From NCBI GenBank assembly GCA_037074705.1, contig CM073590.1, positions 222,338,246 through 222,402,245 of the forward strand: a DNA stretch of 64,000 bases. Reading direction: 5' to 3'. Every line of letters starts with the position of its first letter. Position 1 is the stretch's first letter. Made by a program: the position numbers and the translations under genes. This DNA comes from Zhengitettix transpicula. Its lineage: Eukaryota; Arthropoda; Insecta; Orthoptera; Tetrigidae. Below, piece after piece: positions 12,201-24,142 of this stretch. The notes below the pieces were generated by a model. It had not been told where the DNA came from. It did not search any database and saw only the letters and a program-made list of their open reading frames with translations.

Positions 12201-13290
12201 TTTAAAATTAATTCACCACTTCAACTTAACAAAAATTGAGTATTTATTTATTTTAGTAGTATTGAAGAATTTCTGAAAAATAATGGAAGGAAGTAAGAAA
12301 TAATAATTTACGTTTCTAATAATAATAAATCTGTACAAATCCAGAACTTGTAATTTTTTTGCTAAACTTTTCCTTTGACGGTAAAAAAAAGTCGATTTAT
12401 ATTATTTTACTTTACCAGTCTCTTTATTTTTTATTTAAATCTTTTCCAATTTTACCCAAACTTGTCTCAACCGAACGCTATTATAATCAAATTTTCGAAT
12501 CCAAATAAATAATTTTTGTTTGAGTGGCAAGTAAGATACGAAACAAAGTCAAATTCAATTCAAATAACTGATATTTTATTATTATTATTATTACGTGCTG
12601 ATATCAATACGAAAAAATATGTTAAAGATGTATAATATAACAATTACTGGTCAGATATGTAAGAAAAATATAAGGTTTAATAAAATTACAATTTTATTGT
12701 TTATATTATGGCGATTAATAATAATAATAATACGGCACCATTAAATAAAGTATTAAATTGACTGCATTATTTTTTGTGTTGTCTGACATGAAAGAGGCGC
12801 AAACTGACCCATTCATATTTATGAAAAATAAATTAAATTTTAAATTTGGTGTAAGTCTACTCTGCAAGAGTAATTAAATATTTTTCCAGGCTCATCTGGC
12901 CAGTAGATATTATGAATATTTATGAAAATTTTAATATTTATATTGTAAAATATTTTATTTACTTTGCGTTAGTTATGTTTAACGTATAATAAAAGTTTCA
13001 AATCTAAAAATTGTATTACAATTTTTTGACTAATTATTGATTTTGTATGCCTGTTTAAAAATTCGGTAGGTAAAATTGAGGGGTTTTAAATTCATAAAGA
13101 TTAAAAATTTAAACTCGGGAAATGTTTCTGTTCTCCAAGAATTTTTTCATCGCATATCTTAAAGCTGGATTAACAGGGTAAGGAATCTTTTCTTTCGTCA
13201 TCGTGCAAATTACACTTCGCTATTTTTTTTTGTTCCTTGATCCTTCCAACGGCTCTTCAGTATCTTCACTCAACTTCAAATATTTTTCTG
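9286..13290. other. AT-rich intergenic DNA, no gene seen
   Basis: Very AT-rich. Short (TTA)n-type runs lie at about 12576-12593 and 12717-12731. A patch at about 10310-10680 has a higher GC content and ends near an A-rich tract, as an old retroposed piece might, but I cannot name it. At 10719-10760 a CTGAAGATGTGTCTAAACAT string resembles one half of a hammerhead-like repeat with the GAAAC half lost. Confidence 0.45.
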
Positions 13291-13293
13291 CAG

Positions 13294-13376
13294 GAAATGA
13301 AGATCAATTAGAAATGTTATTTCTTTTATCGGATAAAGAGGAGTGGAAGAAGGTGCTGGATTCCGACGAAATGAAG
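13294..13376 (+). CDS. candidate internal exon (83 bp)
   Basis: A pyrimidine-rich tract ending TTTTTCTGCAG sits immediately before an 83-base block with coding-like codon use. It translates as NEDQLEMLFLLSDKEEWKKV followed by LDSDEMK, a charged, helix-like peptide with the tryptophan and lysine pattern of a real protein. After the last codon the sequence is GTTCTT, a weak donor. The exon would enter in phase 1 and leave at a codon boundary. I do not recognise the protein. The composition contrasts with the surrounding AT-rich DNA. The weak donor is the main reason for doubt. Confidence 0.3.
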
Positions 13377-13739
13377 GTTCTTTTTTTTATAAAAAGTTTA
13401 TTTGTTTCCTGTTACATTTGGAATTTCTGTATTAAACCGCTTCACATGGAAATGCAATAACATTTCTTTCTTTCACTCAAGCCCATCAAACTTTCCTATA
13501 CGAAAGAATAAGAGACTTAAAAATTGAGAATTAATTATTTATTTAATGTTTGTCGTTTGCGAAAAAGGAGACAAGTTTTAAATTTAAATGGTAATGTTTA
13601 TGTTATGGTCTTATCCAACACCAATGAAACCCAGAGCCACTATTTCCACACATTTAGGGTTATTCTTTTGCTTTATAGAGGCCTAAATAATAGCCTCATA
13701 TTTATTCAAGTGATTTTAACACAAGGGTTATTTCTAAAC

Positions 13740-14225
13740 TTACCAATTCCGTGTCTTGTTTTTATTAAGAATCGTAAAGACTCAATGGAATCAGCAGCCA
13801 CCAATTTTGTGGTCTGCAAAATAGAATGTTCCGTTTGTAACTCTGTTTACACAGGCCAAACGAAACGTGTGGATTAAAGTGGATAAATCAACATTTCCAG
13901 AGCACAAAATTCAAATTTAACTCAACATAGCAACATCCAAAATCATAGTTTTGACTGCACTAATGGCAAAATTCTTTACGTTCAATCAAACTACCACACT
14001 AGAATCAGCGCTGAAATGATTAACATCAGACTTAATACGTTCACTTTAAATGTACAAAGTTATACAAATAAAACAAGTGGGTTCTATGACCCTGTGATTA
14101 AGATCCTTGGCTTCATGTTAACTTTATCAACCCTCTCGTCGCTATTTTTATTGGAGGTTGGTTGTTTTTTAGAAGGTCTGCCGATTGGCGGAAGAAACGT
14201 CGGAAAATATGGTTACTGGTATTAG
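13740..14225 (+). pseudogene. Penelope-like element, GIY-YIG nuclease end, broken
   Basis: Penelope-like retroelements encode a reverse transcriptase followed by a GIY-YIG endonuclease. Here only the 3' part remains. One frame gives KNRKDSMESAATNFVVCKI, then ECSVCNSVYTGQTKR, which is the GIY-YIG start with its usual cysteine pair and a Y-to-T change in VYIGQT. After a stop and frame change the downstream part reads LTQHSNIQNHSFDCTNGKIL and later SAEMINIRLNTF, matching the H...H.FD...KIL...E core of the family. The last frame (14016-14225) ends in EGLPIGGRNVGKYGY. No reverse-transcriptase motifs are visible upstream, so the copy is 5' truncated. The codons just before the stop overlap a GAAACGTC segment discussed in the findings. 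Confidence 0.75.
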
Positions 14226-15079
14226 TTCAAAATTTGTCTCCATCTGGCCATATTCACATTATATTATATTAGTAAACTGACAATACGTATACAGTAACCA
14301 TCTAAGGACCGAGTACGAATTTATCAGAGTATCCGAATAAAACCAGTTATAAGGCGATAATATTGATCCGGTGGCGGGGAAAGAGTGGAATTTCGTAAAA
14401 GAAGACTGCAGAGAGAAAGAAAACTAAGTCGGTCTCCTACAGATCGATGATGACGTCGTATAGACACATACAAGTCTCAACAAAATGCAGAAAATAGAGG
14501 GGGGAAAGTCAGGTGCTTATTTCGGAATTTGAGGAGCGAAGGGAAAGGACAAAGTTTTGGGCACAAGGAATCAAAAGTGTTTAACATGATGTTAAATTCC
14601 TTAAAGAAAGTCATTTGTAAAAACAAAGACAAAGAACAGTTGTGAGGAAGTATTCATATACTTAAGTCCAGTAAAGACGCTTAAACTGCTTCCGATAATT
14701 CAATTATTTCTACGTAAAATAATAAATAGTGCAATATTATAAAAGCTATAAAGTGAATTACCTTCAATTATTTATTCATGAGGACCAAATCTTAGTATAT
14801 ATATATGTTTGCTCTGGATAGAAAGAGTCTGATTCAATTTAATAACATTATCTTTTTTTGTATCTAAGATACTTTTTAACTTAAGTTTTTTTAAATTAAC
14901 ATTTTTTTTTGGATTCCAGTATAATATCTATGAGACGAGGAGTTTAATATAATAGTGCTGGTACAAAATCTGTCCTTACAACAAACCTACTGACATATTT
15001 TTCACAATTACAATCTAAATAATATTCTTAGAATCAGTTTGTCCATTAGATACAATTTCTTATCATGTTTAATTTTTTA
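14226..15079. other. intergenic, no gene seen
   Basis: The first part may be remaining 3' non-coding sequence of the Penelope-like copy. A purine-rich patch at about 14380-14560 has no supported frame. Confidence 0.4.
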
Positions 15080-15306
15080 GATAATAAAGATAGCCAAATA
15101 CAGACAAAAGAAGTGATAATGCTAATACCACACAACGTTTCTGGAAGCCTTGTTCCCTTATTTTTGTCAAGTGATAGTGCAGTTGAGTCTCTCTAGGTTC
15201 TTGAGTTTTTCTGCACCTGAAGAAAAGAACAAGGCTTCCAGAAACGTTGTGTGGTATTTGCATTATCACTTATTTTGTCTGCATTTGACTATCAGTTTTA
15301 TTATTA
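15080..15306. repeat. fold-back element with hammerhead-like arms (second, best copy)
   Basis: Arms of about 90 bases run inward from ATAAAGATAG on the left and the complement of AATAAAACTGATAG on the right, through CAGACAAAAGAAGTGATAAT and ACCACACAACGTTTCTGGAA. The plus-strand right arm holds CTGAAGA (15217-15223) and GAAACGTT (15241-15248). The six bases before the first motif (CTGCAC) pair with the six after the second (GTGTGG), two of the pairs being G-U. The same DNA on the minus strand of the left arm has a nearly identical GAAACGTTGTGTGG but a damaged CTGANGA. No coding frame is supported; it is non-autonomous. Confidence 0.8.
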
Positions 15307-15373
15307 ATTTCAATCAGTCGTAAATTTTTCATTTTAGTTTAAATTTTTTTATTTGGCGCGCGTGTTGTGGGAA

Positions 15374-15385
15374 GGGGGGGGGGGG
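15374..15385. repeat. poly-G run
   Basis: Twelve consecutive G bases in a G-rich patch. It could form a G-quadruplex, or its length could be a sequencing artefact. Confidence 0.85.
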
Positions 15386-15399
15386 TGGAGGGTTTAAAT

Positions 15400-18300
15400 G
15401 GTACTGAAAGAAGTTTGTTTATTCGCCGCTAGGTAACACCGCTGTCTCCTGCAACTGCATTCTCTGGCGGCCAAATTTGAAACTCGTTCTAATGCGGAAT
15501 AGCCGTGAAAGCCTTCTTCTCCGCCTTCGATTAAATCTTTATGTATTAACACTAGGAGCCTTTATCTCGCCGTCAACGGCAAACTAATGTGTGAAGATAC
15601 ATTTTAACATCTTCTGCGCGTTATTTTTAATTAGCTCGCTGTGTTACAAATTAATCAACCCTTAACTCCGCGAGGCCCGCTTAGTCTTCTTAACAAGAAG
15701 CGAAAGACGAATCGTTTCACATTTGACAGAAAATTGGGTTCCTCATTCCAGATTGTCGGAGTGAAGATCAATTAAGTTGACGTGTTTATTTCTTTGGTCC
15801 TCGGTGCGTCTTCGATTTATCTATTGAGACGGTTTCAACTCTCAAAAGAACTTCAAATTAATGAGACGACGATTTTAATGATTTAACATTACTGCCAGAC
15901 ACCTAATGATTTAAGTCAAATAAAATAATATGGGATACAGAAAAAACATAGATGCGTTTGAGGCTTTTGACTAAATTAGTTTTATGAGTGTGAGGTATCT
16001 TCGAGTAACTAGAAAGAAAGGAGAAATAGATTTAGGATTTCGGCAGAAAAATATCGCTAAATCAAAGGATGCTTCCTGTTTAACAAATTACAGGGGAATA
16101 TAAAATTTTATAAAGGTCCCGTAGGGGAACAAAAAATAAAATCGTTTATTATTAAAAATCCTCTATATCATTAAAATGAATTAAGCAGTATTACTATTTC
16201 TTCTGGTATACTGTAACATATGATATAATATGTAATGTATAAAACAACTGTATACATTTTAATTATTTTATGTATGTAAAATCACGAGCATGCTCGAAGC
16301 TATAAACAGTATATGGGCAATAAAGAATCGAAGTGAATTTTTTTCTGACTAAAAACTGGTTTCACAATCGACTGTAGATTCTTAGAACATAATTACCACG
16401 CGTATTATTCGTTTAATTTCATAGCAAAACCATGTGTCTCATCTACTATGTTTTCTGGTTATGCATCCAGTAATTTCTATATTCAGAGCCATATTTTCCT
16501 TTTTTTTTTTTAAAACTAGAAGCAAGAAACAGTATTTATTAATTTCTACAAGAAAGAACCCTAGCTCCATCGTTCTAAGAAAGTAATAGTTGATCGATGT
16601 TTTCTTGATTTTTTTTTTAAAAGCCTTTCCTCAGGATCCTTGATGAATTTTGAGTATTTTTCTACTTAATTTAAAATTATTTTTTATTGTTAATATTTGT
16701 GCATATTTATTCTCGTTTTTTTTGCAAAGACTCATTTAAAGCTGAAAAATAATATTCAGTGCAGTTGTTATAAGACAATTTCATTTCAGTTCGCATATTG
16801 CACATAGATGTAATGAGTGAAAATATTTGTGTTTTTTTGTTAAATAACTAGCTTTCATTACAGCGCAAAATAAAATATTTCTCATATTTCAGCGTGATTC
16901 TGTGTTACACAGAAAGATCGACTCTTCAGTTTGTCGTTGAGGATTTTTATTTCTATATTTATTGTGTCGTTTTTTTCCCCATCGAGACAATTAAGTAGCT
17001 TAGTTATTATTCGAGTACATGTGTAGAGAACTTTTCCTTAATTTTGTTTCCCCTGTTTTAAATTATTCAAGTCCGCCTTCAGGACATCAGTACAGGCAGT
17101 TAATTGAAAATAGTTTAAAAATTAGATAAGTAAATGACCAAATGAACAGACAAAAATAGGGCTTAGGCAAAAACCACACAAATTTTATGAAAAATTAGTA
17201 TATTTTTAACACAGATGTTTTATTTTATAATTTAGTCATTTATGTTTGTCGCCAAGCTTTTTACGTTCAGGTAGGTAAACATTTACTCTATTTGTTCTTT
17301 GAGTGGAATACTGTTCTATTAAGCTACTTATATGGATTTCTGTGTCGTGACTAAAAGAACAAAGGAAAAGCAGAACATGAAGGGTTCGTTCGAATGAGTC
17401 TGCGTGCTTCCGAGCCCGGCAACCGTGTTTTATGCTCTGTTCGTAATTTAGTTATTAACTCTTCGTCTGGTTCCCTGCATTCAACTGCGACCAGATTGTT
17501 TTACGGCCACTGTTGGAAGAGAAGCGATTATTAGTTTCGGTATTTCGTTTGTCCTTTGTGGGGGTTATGAATTACTGGGGACCCTGTTCGTGCCTCTGCG
17601 AGAGCAAAGCTAGTAAAGACATTTTTCTCCGTCGTCCACAGCTGATGAGATCGTCGGTAAATGAAATCTAATAACCGCGGACCGCGCCACCTAATAGGAA
17701 TTAACAATTTTAATTACATTAATCCAGGTGGGAAAGTTGACTAAGACGTTGTGATTTACTTAGGAAAAGTTTTACTCTTACACACACTTTTTTTTTCCTT
17801 CCCACAAAAATGTTTCTTTTGAGTGAAACTGTCTTGTTTTCTGTAAGTGTTTCCTTCAGGGTAAAAGTTAATGAAGCTGCAGAGGCTTGAAGTTTGGAGG
17901 TTAAAATTGTCAAGGCCGTAAGAAATGCTGCTCTTTGTTCCGCTGAGACGCATTGTTGAGTCGATAGCTGCCCCGATAGATCGATTTAAAGAAAATCCAC
18001 AACGGCAAACTATATTTTCTATACATTAAAATTGACTCGAGTCAATAACAGAATAATTGGAATACGAAAGCTTTTAATAATTAATTAATTAGTTTTTTTT
18101 CAAAGGTTTCATGTTCGCTTTACGTCATTTTTATTCGATTTTCAAAGGACTTTGAAAACGGAAAGATTTCTGTGCAAATATCAGCCAATTATCAGTTCAA
18201 TAATATTTACAGAAGGACGAAAGAAAATGGGCAGTGAAATAAGAACGTACTGTGCTAAATAGTCCCATCATGAGGGGAAAATTAAGGTTAGATTATAATA

Positions 18301-18850
18301 ATTTCTGGACTGCTTTGATTCTATTACTAGTTCACAAGAAGGAGTTTATTAGGATTGTAAATCGAGTTCTAGTTTAGCATAATTCAGGAAGGGGAAACTA
18401 GTCTTTTTTCCTATCCCATACCGAAATTTCACAGTTTGTAATAACATCCTTTGTTTGCCTTATAATAATTTAAACTACGAATAAATTTTTCTACCATTAC
18501 GCTTCTCGTTTGAGTAGGTTCCTCTCTTGAGAGACAGTTAATCGATTGAAATAGACTGATATTTTCCCCTCGAGTATCTAGCGCCATCCTTTTGAATCTT
18601 CACGTATTTATGCAAGGACTGTTGATTGTTTAATTCTTAATTTTGAATCATCATCCAAGTCTTGCTGATTATGTTTTTGTCTTCTTTAAATTATATAATT
18701 TTTGTATTTTGTACAGGTGATACTTATTTATTATTATTCACTTCGTTATAAATATCGCTATTGACGTTTTCTATAGCTGAATGAAAAATGTAGAAGTACG
18801 TATTTTTACATACTAGGTGTATCAAAAATGACTTTACAACTTTACATGCT
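15400..18850. other. intergenic, one partial fold-back copy, no gene seen
   Basis: At 17122-17195 the run ACAGACAAAAATAGGGCTTA followed by ACCACACAAA is a decayed left half of the fold-back family at 6.4 and 15.1 kb. Patches of higher GC at about 15420-15560 and 17390-17690 have no open frame I can support and might be regulatory. Confidence 0.45.
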
Positions 18851-18855
18851 TATTG

Positions 18856-18960
18856 AAATTTTAAATGAATGATAACAGCCAAATTAGACGAAAAAAAAAG
18901 AATAAAAATTAACATGACGTTTCGTCCTCAACTTAGAACTTCATCAGGAGTACAATGGAT
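18856..18960 (-). repeat. repeat carrying an intact hammerhead core
   Basis: Read on the minus strand: CTGATGA (18947-18941), one A, a five-pair hairpin GTTCT/AGGAC around AAGTTG, then GAAACGTC (18923-18916). All invariant hammerhead core bases are present. Helix I is poor (bases next to the core do not pair, only a G-C and T-A further out), so cleavage activity is doubtful. The flanks, with AATGAATGATAACAGCCAAA, match the repeat at 4461-4580. Confidence 0.6.
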
Positions 18961-19610
18961 TATTAATCTAAAGAACCAAATAAAAATTATTTTGTATGTT
19001 ATTAAATTATTTTAGACAAATTTACTGTTTTCATTGGTTTATTTCAACTATTAATCTGATAGAAATTCATTGAAACCAACTACAGAATAATTCAGGTGTT
19101 ATTTTACGCACTACGCGTGTACAAATTTGATGTGTTTTGCTTAAGTTCCTAATTTGTTTCAATAAATTTGTATGAGGTTGTAAATTTACAAAGTCATTTT
19201 TTTATACACCGCGTAGTCCTTACATGACGGATTTTAGTTACTTTCATATTTTTCTGTTTATTTGCTTTTATTAACCGGCAAACACCAAGTCTCTTCATGA
19301 GAGCCTATTTCTACAGAAAGATAATAAACTATAATAGAATCTATATTAATAGCATTAATTTAGCTCATAAAACATGCAAATATTTTTTTAGAAAACGATA
19401 AAAGTCCATTGCCTCCGTGTAAATTATGAATCATTATTGTAATAACGACTAACTATAAGAATTTGTCAAATACTACTATGTTTTTAGATAAGGTACAAAA
19501 ATATTTTATGAAAAAAGGACGAAGGGAATCCATAAAATCAAAGTAAGGCAAGTTGCAACAACGAGAGACAGAAAATCTATAAATTAAAGAAACATTTAGC
19601 TGTTGTAGTA

Positions 19611-19787
19611 TCAGTCTTCTATTACAAGCACATTTATTTTTGCTGTATGTAAGACTGGAAACAGTAACTTGGAAAGATACGCAATGGGATAGAAATTTGC
19701 CAGTGCCTCGGATGATAAATAACTTAATATTTCCGCGCGCATATTTTCGTAGAACCGGTTGCAGGACGCATCACTAAAACCTCCAGA
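19611..19787 (-). CDS. candidate terminal exon
   Basis: On the minus strand a good acceptor (TCTTTTGTGTTGCAG) leads into a frame open for 58 codons to a stop: SGGFSDASCNRFYENM, then RAEILSYLSSEALANFYPIA and YLSKLLFPVL. The same frame is also open 34 codons upstream of the acceptor. I do not recognise the protein, and there is no clear AATAAA soon after the stop. It may be a real last exon, or a conserved non-coding patch, since the 19.6-20.1 kb DNA is generally less AT-rich than its surroundings. Confidence 0.22.
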   Translation of the reverse strand, partial: SGGFSDASCNRFYENMRAEILSYLSSEALANFYPIAYLSKLLFPVLHTAKINVLVIED

Positions 19788-20621
19788 CTGCAACACAAAA
19801 GATTTATAATCATTAGCCCTTTTATATAGCTGCGATGCAGTTTTATTCCAGGGTCTATCGTAAGAAGAAAACCGGATGCACGTTTTCACGTACGTAATTA
19901 AGGTAGCCCGAGGCTCGGCTCGTAAATGAAAACGTCCAAGTGCGTCATAAAACGTTTCGAAACAAGGTTGCCGCCTTCAGGATTAATCGTACACACTTTT
20001 TTCCCCCCTTCTCTCGAACGCTCAAGATTAATAGATGCACTTCGCACCGCGCCGCTGATGCTATGTTAATCCAGGGAAATTATTTATCGTCTCGGTTAGC
20101 TCAAGTGTTTTATATTAATACAGCACAATCGGGTGATGTGTGGTAGCTACTTGTCCATTTACAGATTTGGAACTGGCTATCGTTAGTCTGCCGCCATCTT
20201 AACATCAATTCTGTAGTTCGTACAAAACGGACCTTTTTTCGACCATGTAATTTCTAGCCAGTCAGAGAATGCCAAGATCTGACCGCAACTGGGACGAATA
20301 TTTTCATTCGTATTCTTATGTTTTATAAAATAATTCTCTGACCGTTCCTCAATAAAATTTAGAATTGAGAGTTACACCACTGCTGGGGATATACCCCACA
20401 ACCATATTTTAGAAGGAAAAAAAAATTAAATTAAATGATGGGCTAGTAGGAAAAGATCCGTTAAAAATTAAGATAGGGTCAAGGAGAAAAAATGTTTAAC
20501 TTCTTATTTTATTGGCAGTTAAGTTACCATGAAATTGATGTAGCAATGTAACGGTGACATCGTACTTGCCCAAAGCTGTTGGAACTATTAAATTAATAAA
20601 TAAATTGTATACTGTTTGAAG

Positions 20622-20970
20622 AGTCGGCCAGCTGACTCCTAAACTGGGTTGAGGCACGGGGAAGGGAATGCTGCGTCCCCACAGAAAACTCCTCTCCCGC
20701 TATCGGAAGGGCGTGGGACAAGTACCCAATGCCCGACCTACCCGATGCAGGTTTTCCTAGGGTTTTCCCTGCATTTCTTTAGGCGAATGCCGGGTAGGAT
20801 CCTTAAAATATAGCCCGGGGGCCCTAGTAACCCTTGGCTACCTTCCTCTACCCTTCCGCATCCCCCCTTTCTAATCCCTTCCTATGCTATTAAAGGGGAG
20901 TTGCCCAACGGGGATTACCCTCATGTAGCCTGTTGCCCTAAAAAGAAAAGAAAAGAAAAGAACAGAAAAA
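20622..20970 (+). repeat. family A repeat with A-rich tail
   Basis: A well-preserved plus-strand copy begins at AGTCGGCCAGCTG and runs through the CTCTCCCGCTATCGGAAGGG block, TAGGATCCTTAAAATATAGC and AGGGGAGTTGCC to TGTAGCCTGTTGCCCTA. It then passes into a tail of repeated AAAAG units. The 5' end is truncated relative to the copies at 5 and 31 kb. A variable A-rich tail plus 5' truncation is the mark of LINE-machinery retroposition. I found no convincing target-site duplication. Confidence 0.85.
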
Positions 20971-23130
20971 GAATTTAATACAATTATTTTGAGAAGTAAT
21001 GTTCATGATCAACTACTGCGAAAAATATAAATACTTAATCTATTTCATGCTATATTTGCTTCCACTTTTTAGTTACTTATGTACGCCTACTGCGTGCTCA
21101 TATTTATCTACGCTGTCACTTAAATAATTAATTCAAAAACTCTGAAAAGTACTGTATAATGAGATATATAAAATTTCCTCAGATTCCTTGAGATAAGATT
21201 ACACGAAAAAAATTAGCAACATCAACAGCGATAGGGAAGAATTTTCCTACTAAAAAACCCTTTCCTTTATGGAAGTTAGTGACAAACACAATTTGGTATA
21301 GATAATATAAAGCAAATTTAGGTTTTTATATTGCCTAAAGAACGAATGAAAAAGACCGTCAAAAGAAGATTTAAATGCCAGAAAAAAACACTAAATCGGA
21401 CGATTTTCATGTTATTAAAACATGCGTTAGGAATTTTTTCGGCCATGCTATTTGGGCGCTAGTGGGACCAGTACTATATTTATGTGGTCAGTAATTTGTT
21501 TCGTGTAGTTGTTGCATAACCGTTCCATTTCTTCTTTTGCAAAAGGGATCCTGAGGTCCTTGTATATCCTAAAAATCGAAAAGTTATTTAGAGAATTTAC
21601 TGAGTATTAATGTATAGAAAAAAAATAACGTGTAAGGTAAACGAAACGCCCGGCGTGTCAAGAAAGTTAATGAAAATATATCTGTGATCGGAAACAAACT
21701 TTTAGCAACGAGAAAGAATCTCGGTGGGTAACGTATGGGAAGGAAATTGTAATATAATTTTGTGGAAATGGAAAAATTAATTAAAGAATTAAGAATAATA
21801 TACGGGGATTTTGAATATTCTAAGCATAATATTCTTCGTTACAATATAATGTAAATTTAACATTACTCTTTGACAATGAATCTCAGATTTTTTAGTCGTT
21901 TCTGTTATATACCCAAATATTTACACTGTCTACTTGTTCTCTGGAATATAAGCCCTGTGATGAATTATGTCTTCGGTATTCTAATGGGTTATTAAGTAGT
22001 CGAGCGAGGAAATTTGTCCAGCGTCAGCTTTACGTTTTCTCCGTCTTGTTACGTAATTATGATCCCATCTACTGTACTAAGTTGCTCCTCCAATCCTTAA
22101 TTTAAAGCCTTTTAAAGATTTATGGCTCCTCTAAGAGTGTGTGGAAAAGAGATCTGAAACTAGCCTTACGCCGTCGTTTTTCCTGAAAGCACACCTACAG
22201 AATGTGACGGATTCAGAAGGATCAGGAGAAAGTGGACGGTAATGGAAACGTTTTATCAAGAGAAAAATACGATTACTTAGAGATTGTATGGAGTAGGAAA
22301 GGATGATCGTTCAGGGCGTGGACTTGCGTAAGCAGGTTGTCACGGGAAGGTTGGCAGCAATGAAGGGCCGCATGCAACCAGACGGAAGACGATGGCTAAA
22401 AAAATGTGGTCCAGCTGCTTCGAGTAGCCGGCGAAATTGCACCGCGATGGAGTCTCCTCGCTCTCAGGACCCCGATGACCGAGGCTAAACCCTCCAGAGG
22501 GTTGCTTCTGGAATGAGGGGCGAAGATCGCGGAAACAAGCTTAACGAAAGGAAGGTTTTCTGTTTTAAGTTTCGAAATATTAATGAGCAGCTGCAGCAGC
22601 TTCGCAATGCACATTTTTATTGCCTCGAGTCAGAACTACTATCAGCATAACTTGTATAATTGCAGTTCACAGAAGGCTTTAATGAGCGGTAATAAAATAT
22701 TTTATGGCCACTTCAAAGTAATGTTTCCCGGGACCGCACAGCAGTCACTACATTATTGTAAAAAAGTCTGACACGGCGAAATATTAGATGCTGGTGGAAG
22801 GCTCAACGTTTTGAGGAAATGCACGTGAGTACAAAGAAAATGCTCGTAATCCCTCAATCGACGAGCCAGAGAGTTCGGTTAATCTCTATTACCGCTCTGA
22901 GGACAGGATTGCTGTAAAAAAATCTCATCTGGTTGGAAACAAGCGCGTTCAGTAATCGTCTGCCCTCGGCTCGTGTATCAGCTACTACAATTGCATTTTC
23001 TGGCAATAAGGAATAAGAACCTATACCTGACATAATTTCGCAGGGAGTTCTGTATTATATTTCTTAAACATCGTTACTCTGTGTGACTTGGCAGAGAGAT
23101 GTTTGATGTGCTGAGGCTTGAAGTGACGGA
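20971..23130. other. intergenic, no gene seen
   Basis: A GC-richer block at about 22290-22560 carries overlapping open frames on both strands (61 codons plus, 72 minus) without recognisable motifs. It could hide an exon or an old element, but I cannot support either. Confidence 0.4.
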
Positions 23131-23139
23131 GAAATAGTA

Positions 23140-23190
23140 ACATTTACGTCCGAGTCGAGGTTCCATCCCCGGACCTCTGTCATGCGAGAT
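23140..23190 (+). repeat. possible SINE fragment with B-box-like sequence
   Basis: GTCGAGGTTCCATCCCCGG is close to a polymerase III B-box. No A-box or tail was recognised, so the call is tentative. Confidence 0.25.
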
Positions 23191-23348
23191 AATGCCGCCA
23201 ATAATGAAACTAATCACATAGCAAAACTAGAGGTCAGCCTTGTAAACCTTGATTTTGGCAATGGATTAAAACTCCTTTGATTTTAGTTTATATTTTTGTA
23301 TACGTCGCCTAGGTTGTTCCGTGTGTTGTCGAGTAAGTTCTTACTTCC

Positions 23349-23396
23349 GATGGAAGCAACGAGGAAGCAGAAACATCGTGTGGTATTTATTCACCT
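23349..23396 (+). repeat. fragment of the 6.4/15.1-kb fold-back family
   Basis: GGAAGCAGAAACATCGTGTG followed by GTATTTATTCACC matches one inner arm of the family with a few changes (GAAACGTT has become GAAACATC). The other arm is absent. Confidence 0.45.
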
Positions 23397-24142
23397 AATT
23401 TTATCAATTTATTATCTTCACAAACATGAATTTTTAATTAATTTAAAAATCTTTTAACGGAGAGAAACCAAACCAGTTTTCATAAGAGCCAAATTGAGTG
23501 AAAGTCACAACCTTATGAAGTTACCGAAACGTTGTTGTCATTTTAAACTAATTTTCAATTAAATGTCTGTCATTGGTCATAAACAAAATTTTATTTTATA
23601 TACGTCATTGTCTAGTTGTGAGCTGTGTGTTTCACCCGATCTTAGAATTGAAATAATTACACTATAGAATATCAGATTTACGAGTCAAGCGATACTAATA
23701 TTGTATAATATATATAAATTGTAATTAAGGAAAATACGTACATTGAAATGAAAATAATGTTTTTTAAAAAAAAAGTATAATTGACGAATACTGAATTATA
23801 AATTTCTTGTGACCGCTAAAGAATAAAATATGATAGATTTTCGAAATGGAACGAATATGTATTCCGTTAATAACAGTTAATTTTATCTCACATCAGTTAA
23901 TTCAATCAACAAATAACACGACCAACATTCCACTTTTTAATACAACTGATTCATTTTTTAAAATTTAAATAAAATAATTAATTCGTTTTCATCAGGGGTA
24001 GCAAAAAAAAAATATTAGTTTGTATCTAAAAATTTGAAGATGGAAATTTATTTGTTGCTCTTTAGTATTAATTTTTTTTATTTATTCACTTTCTTTTAGA
24101 GTTCCTAATCACAATTTACATATTAAAATTACATAATAAAAG

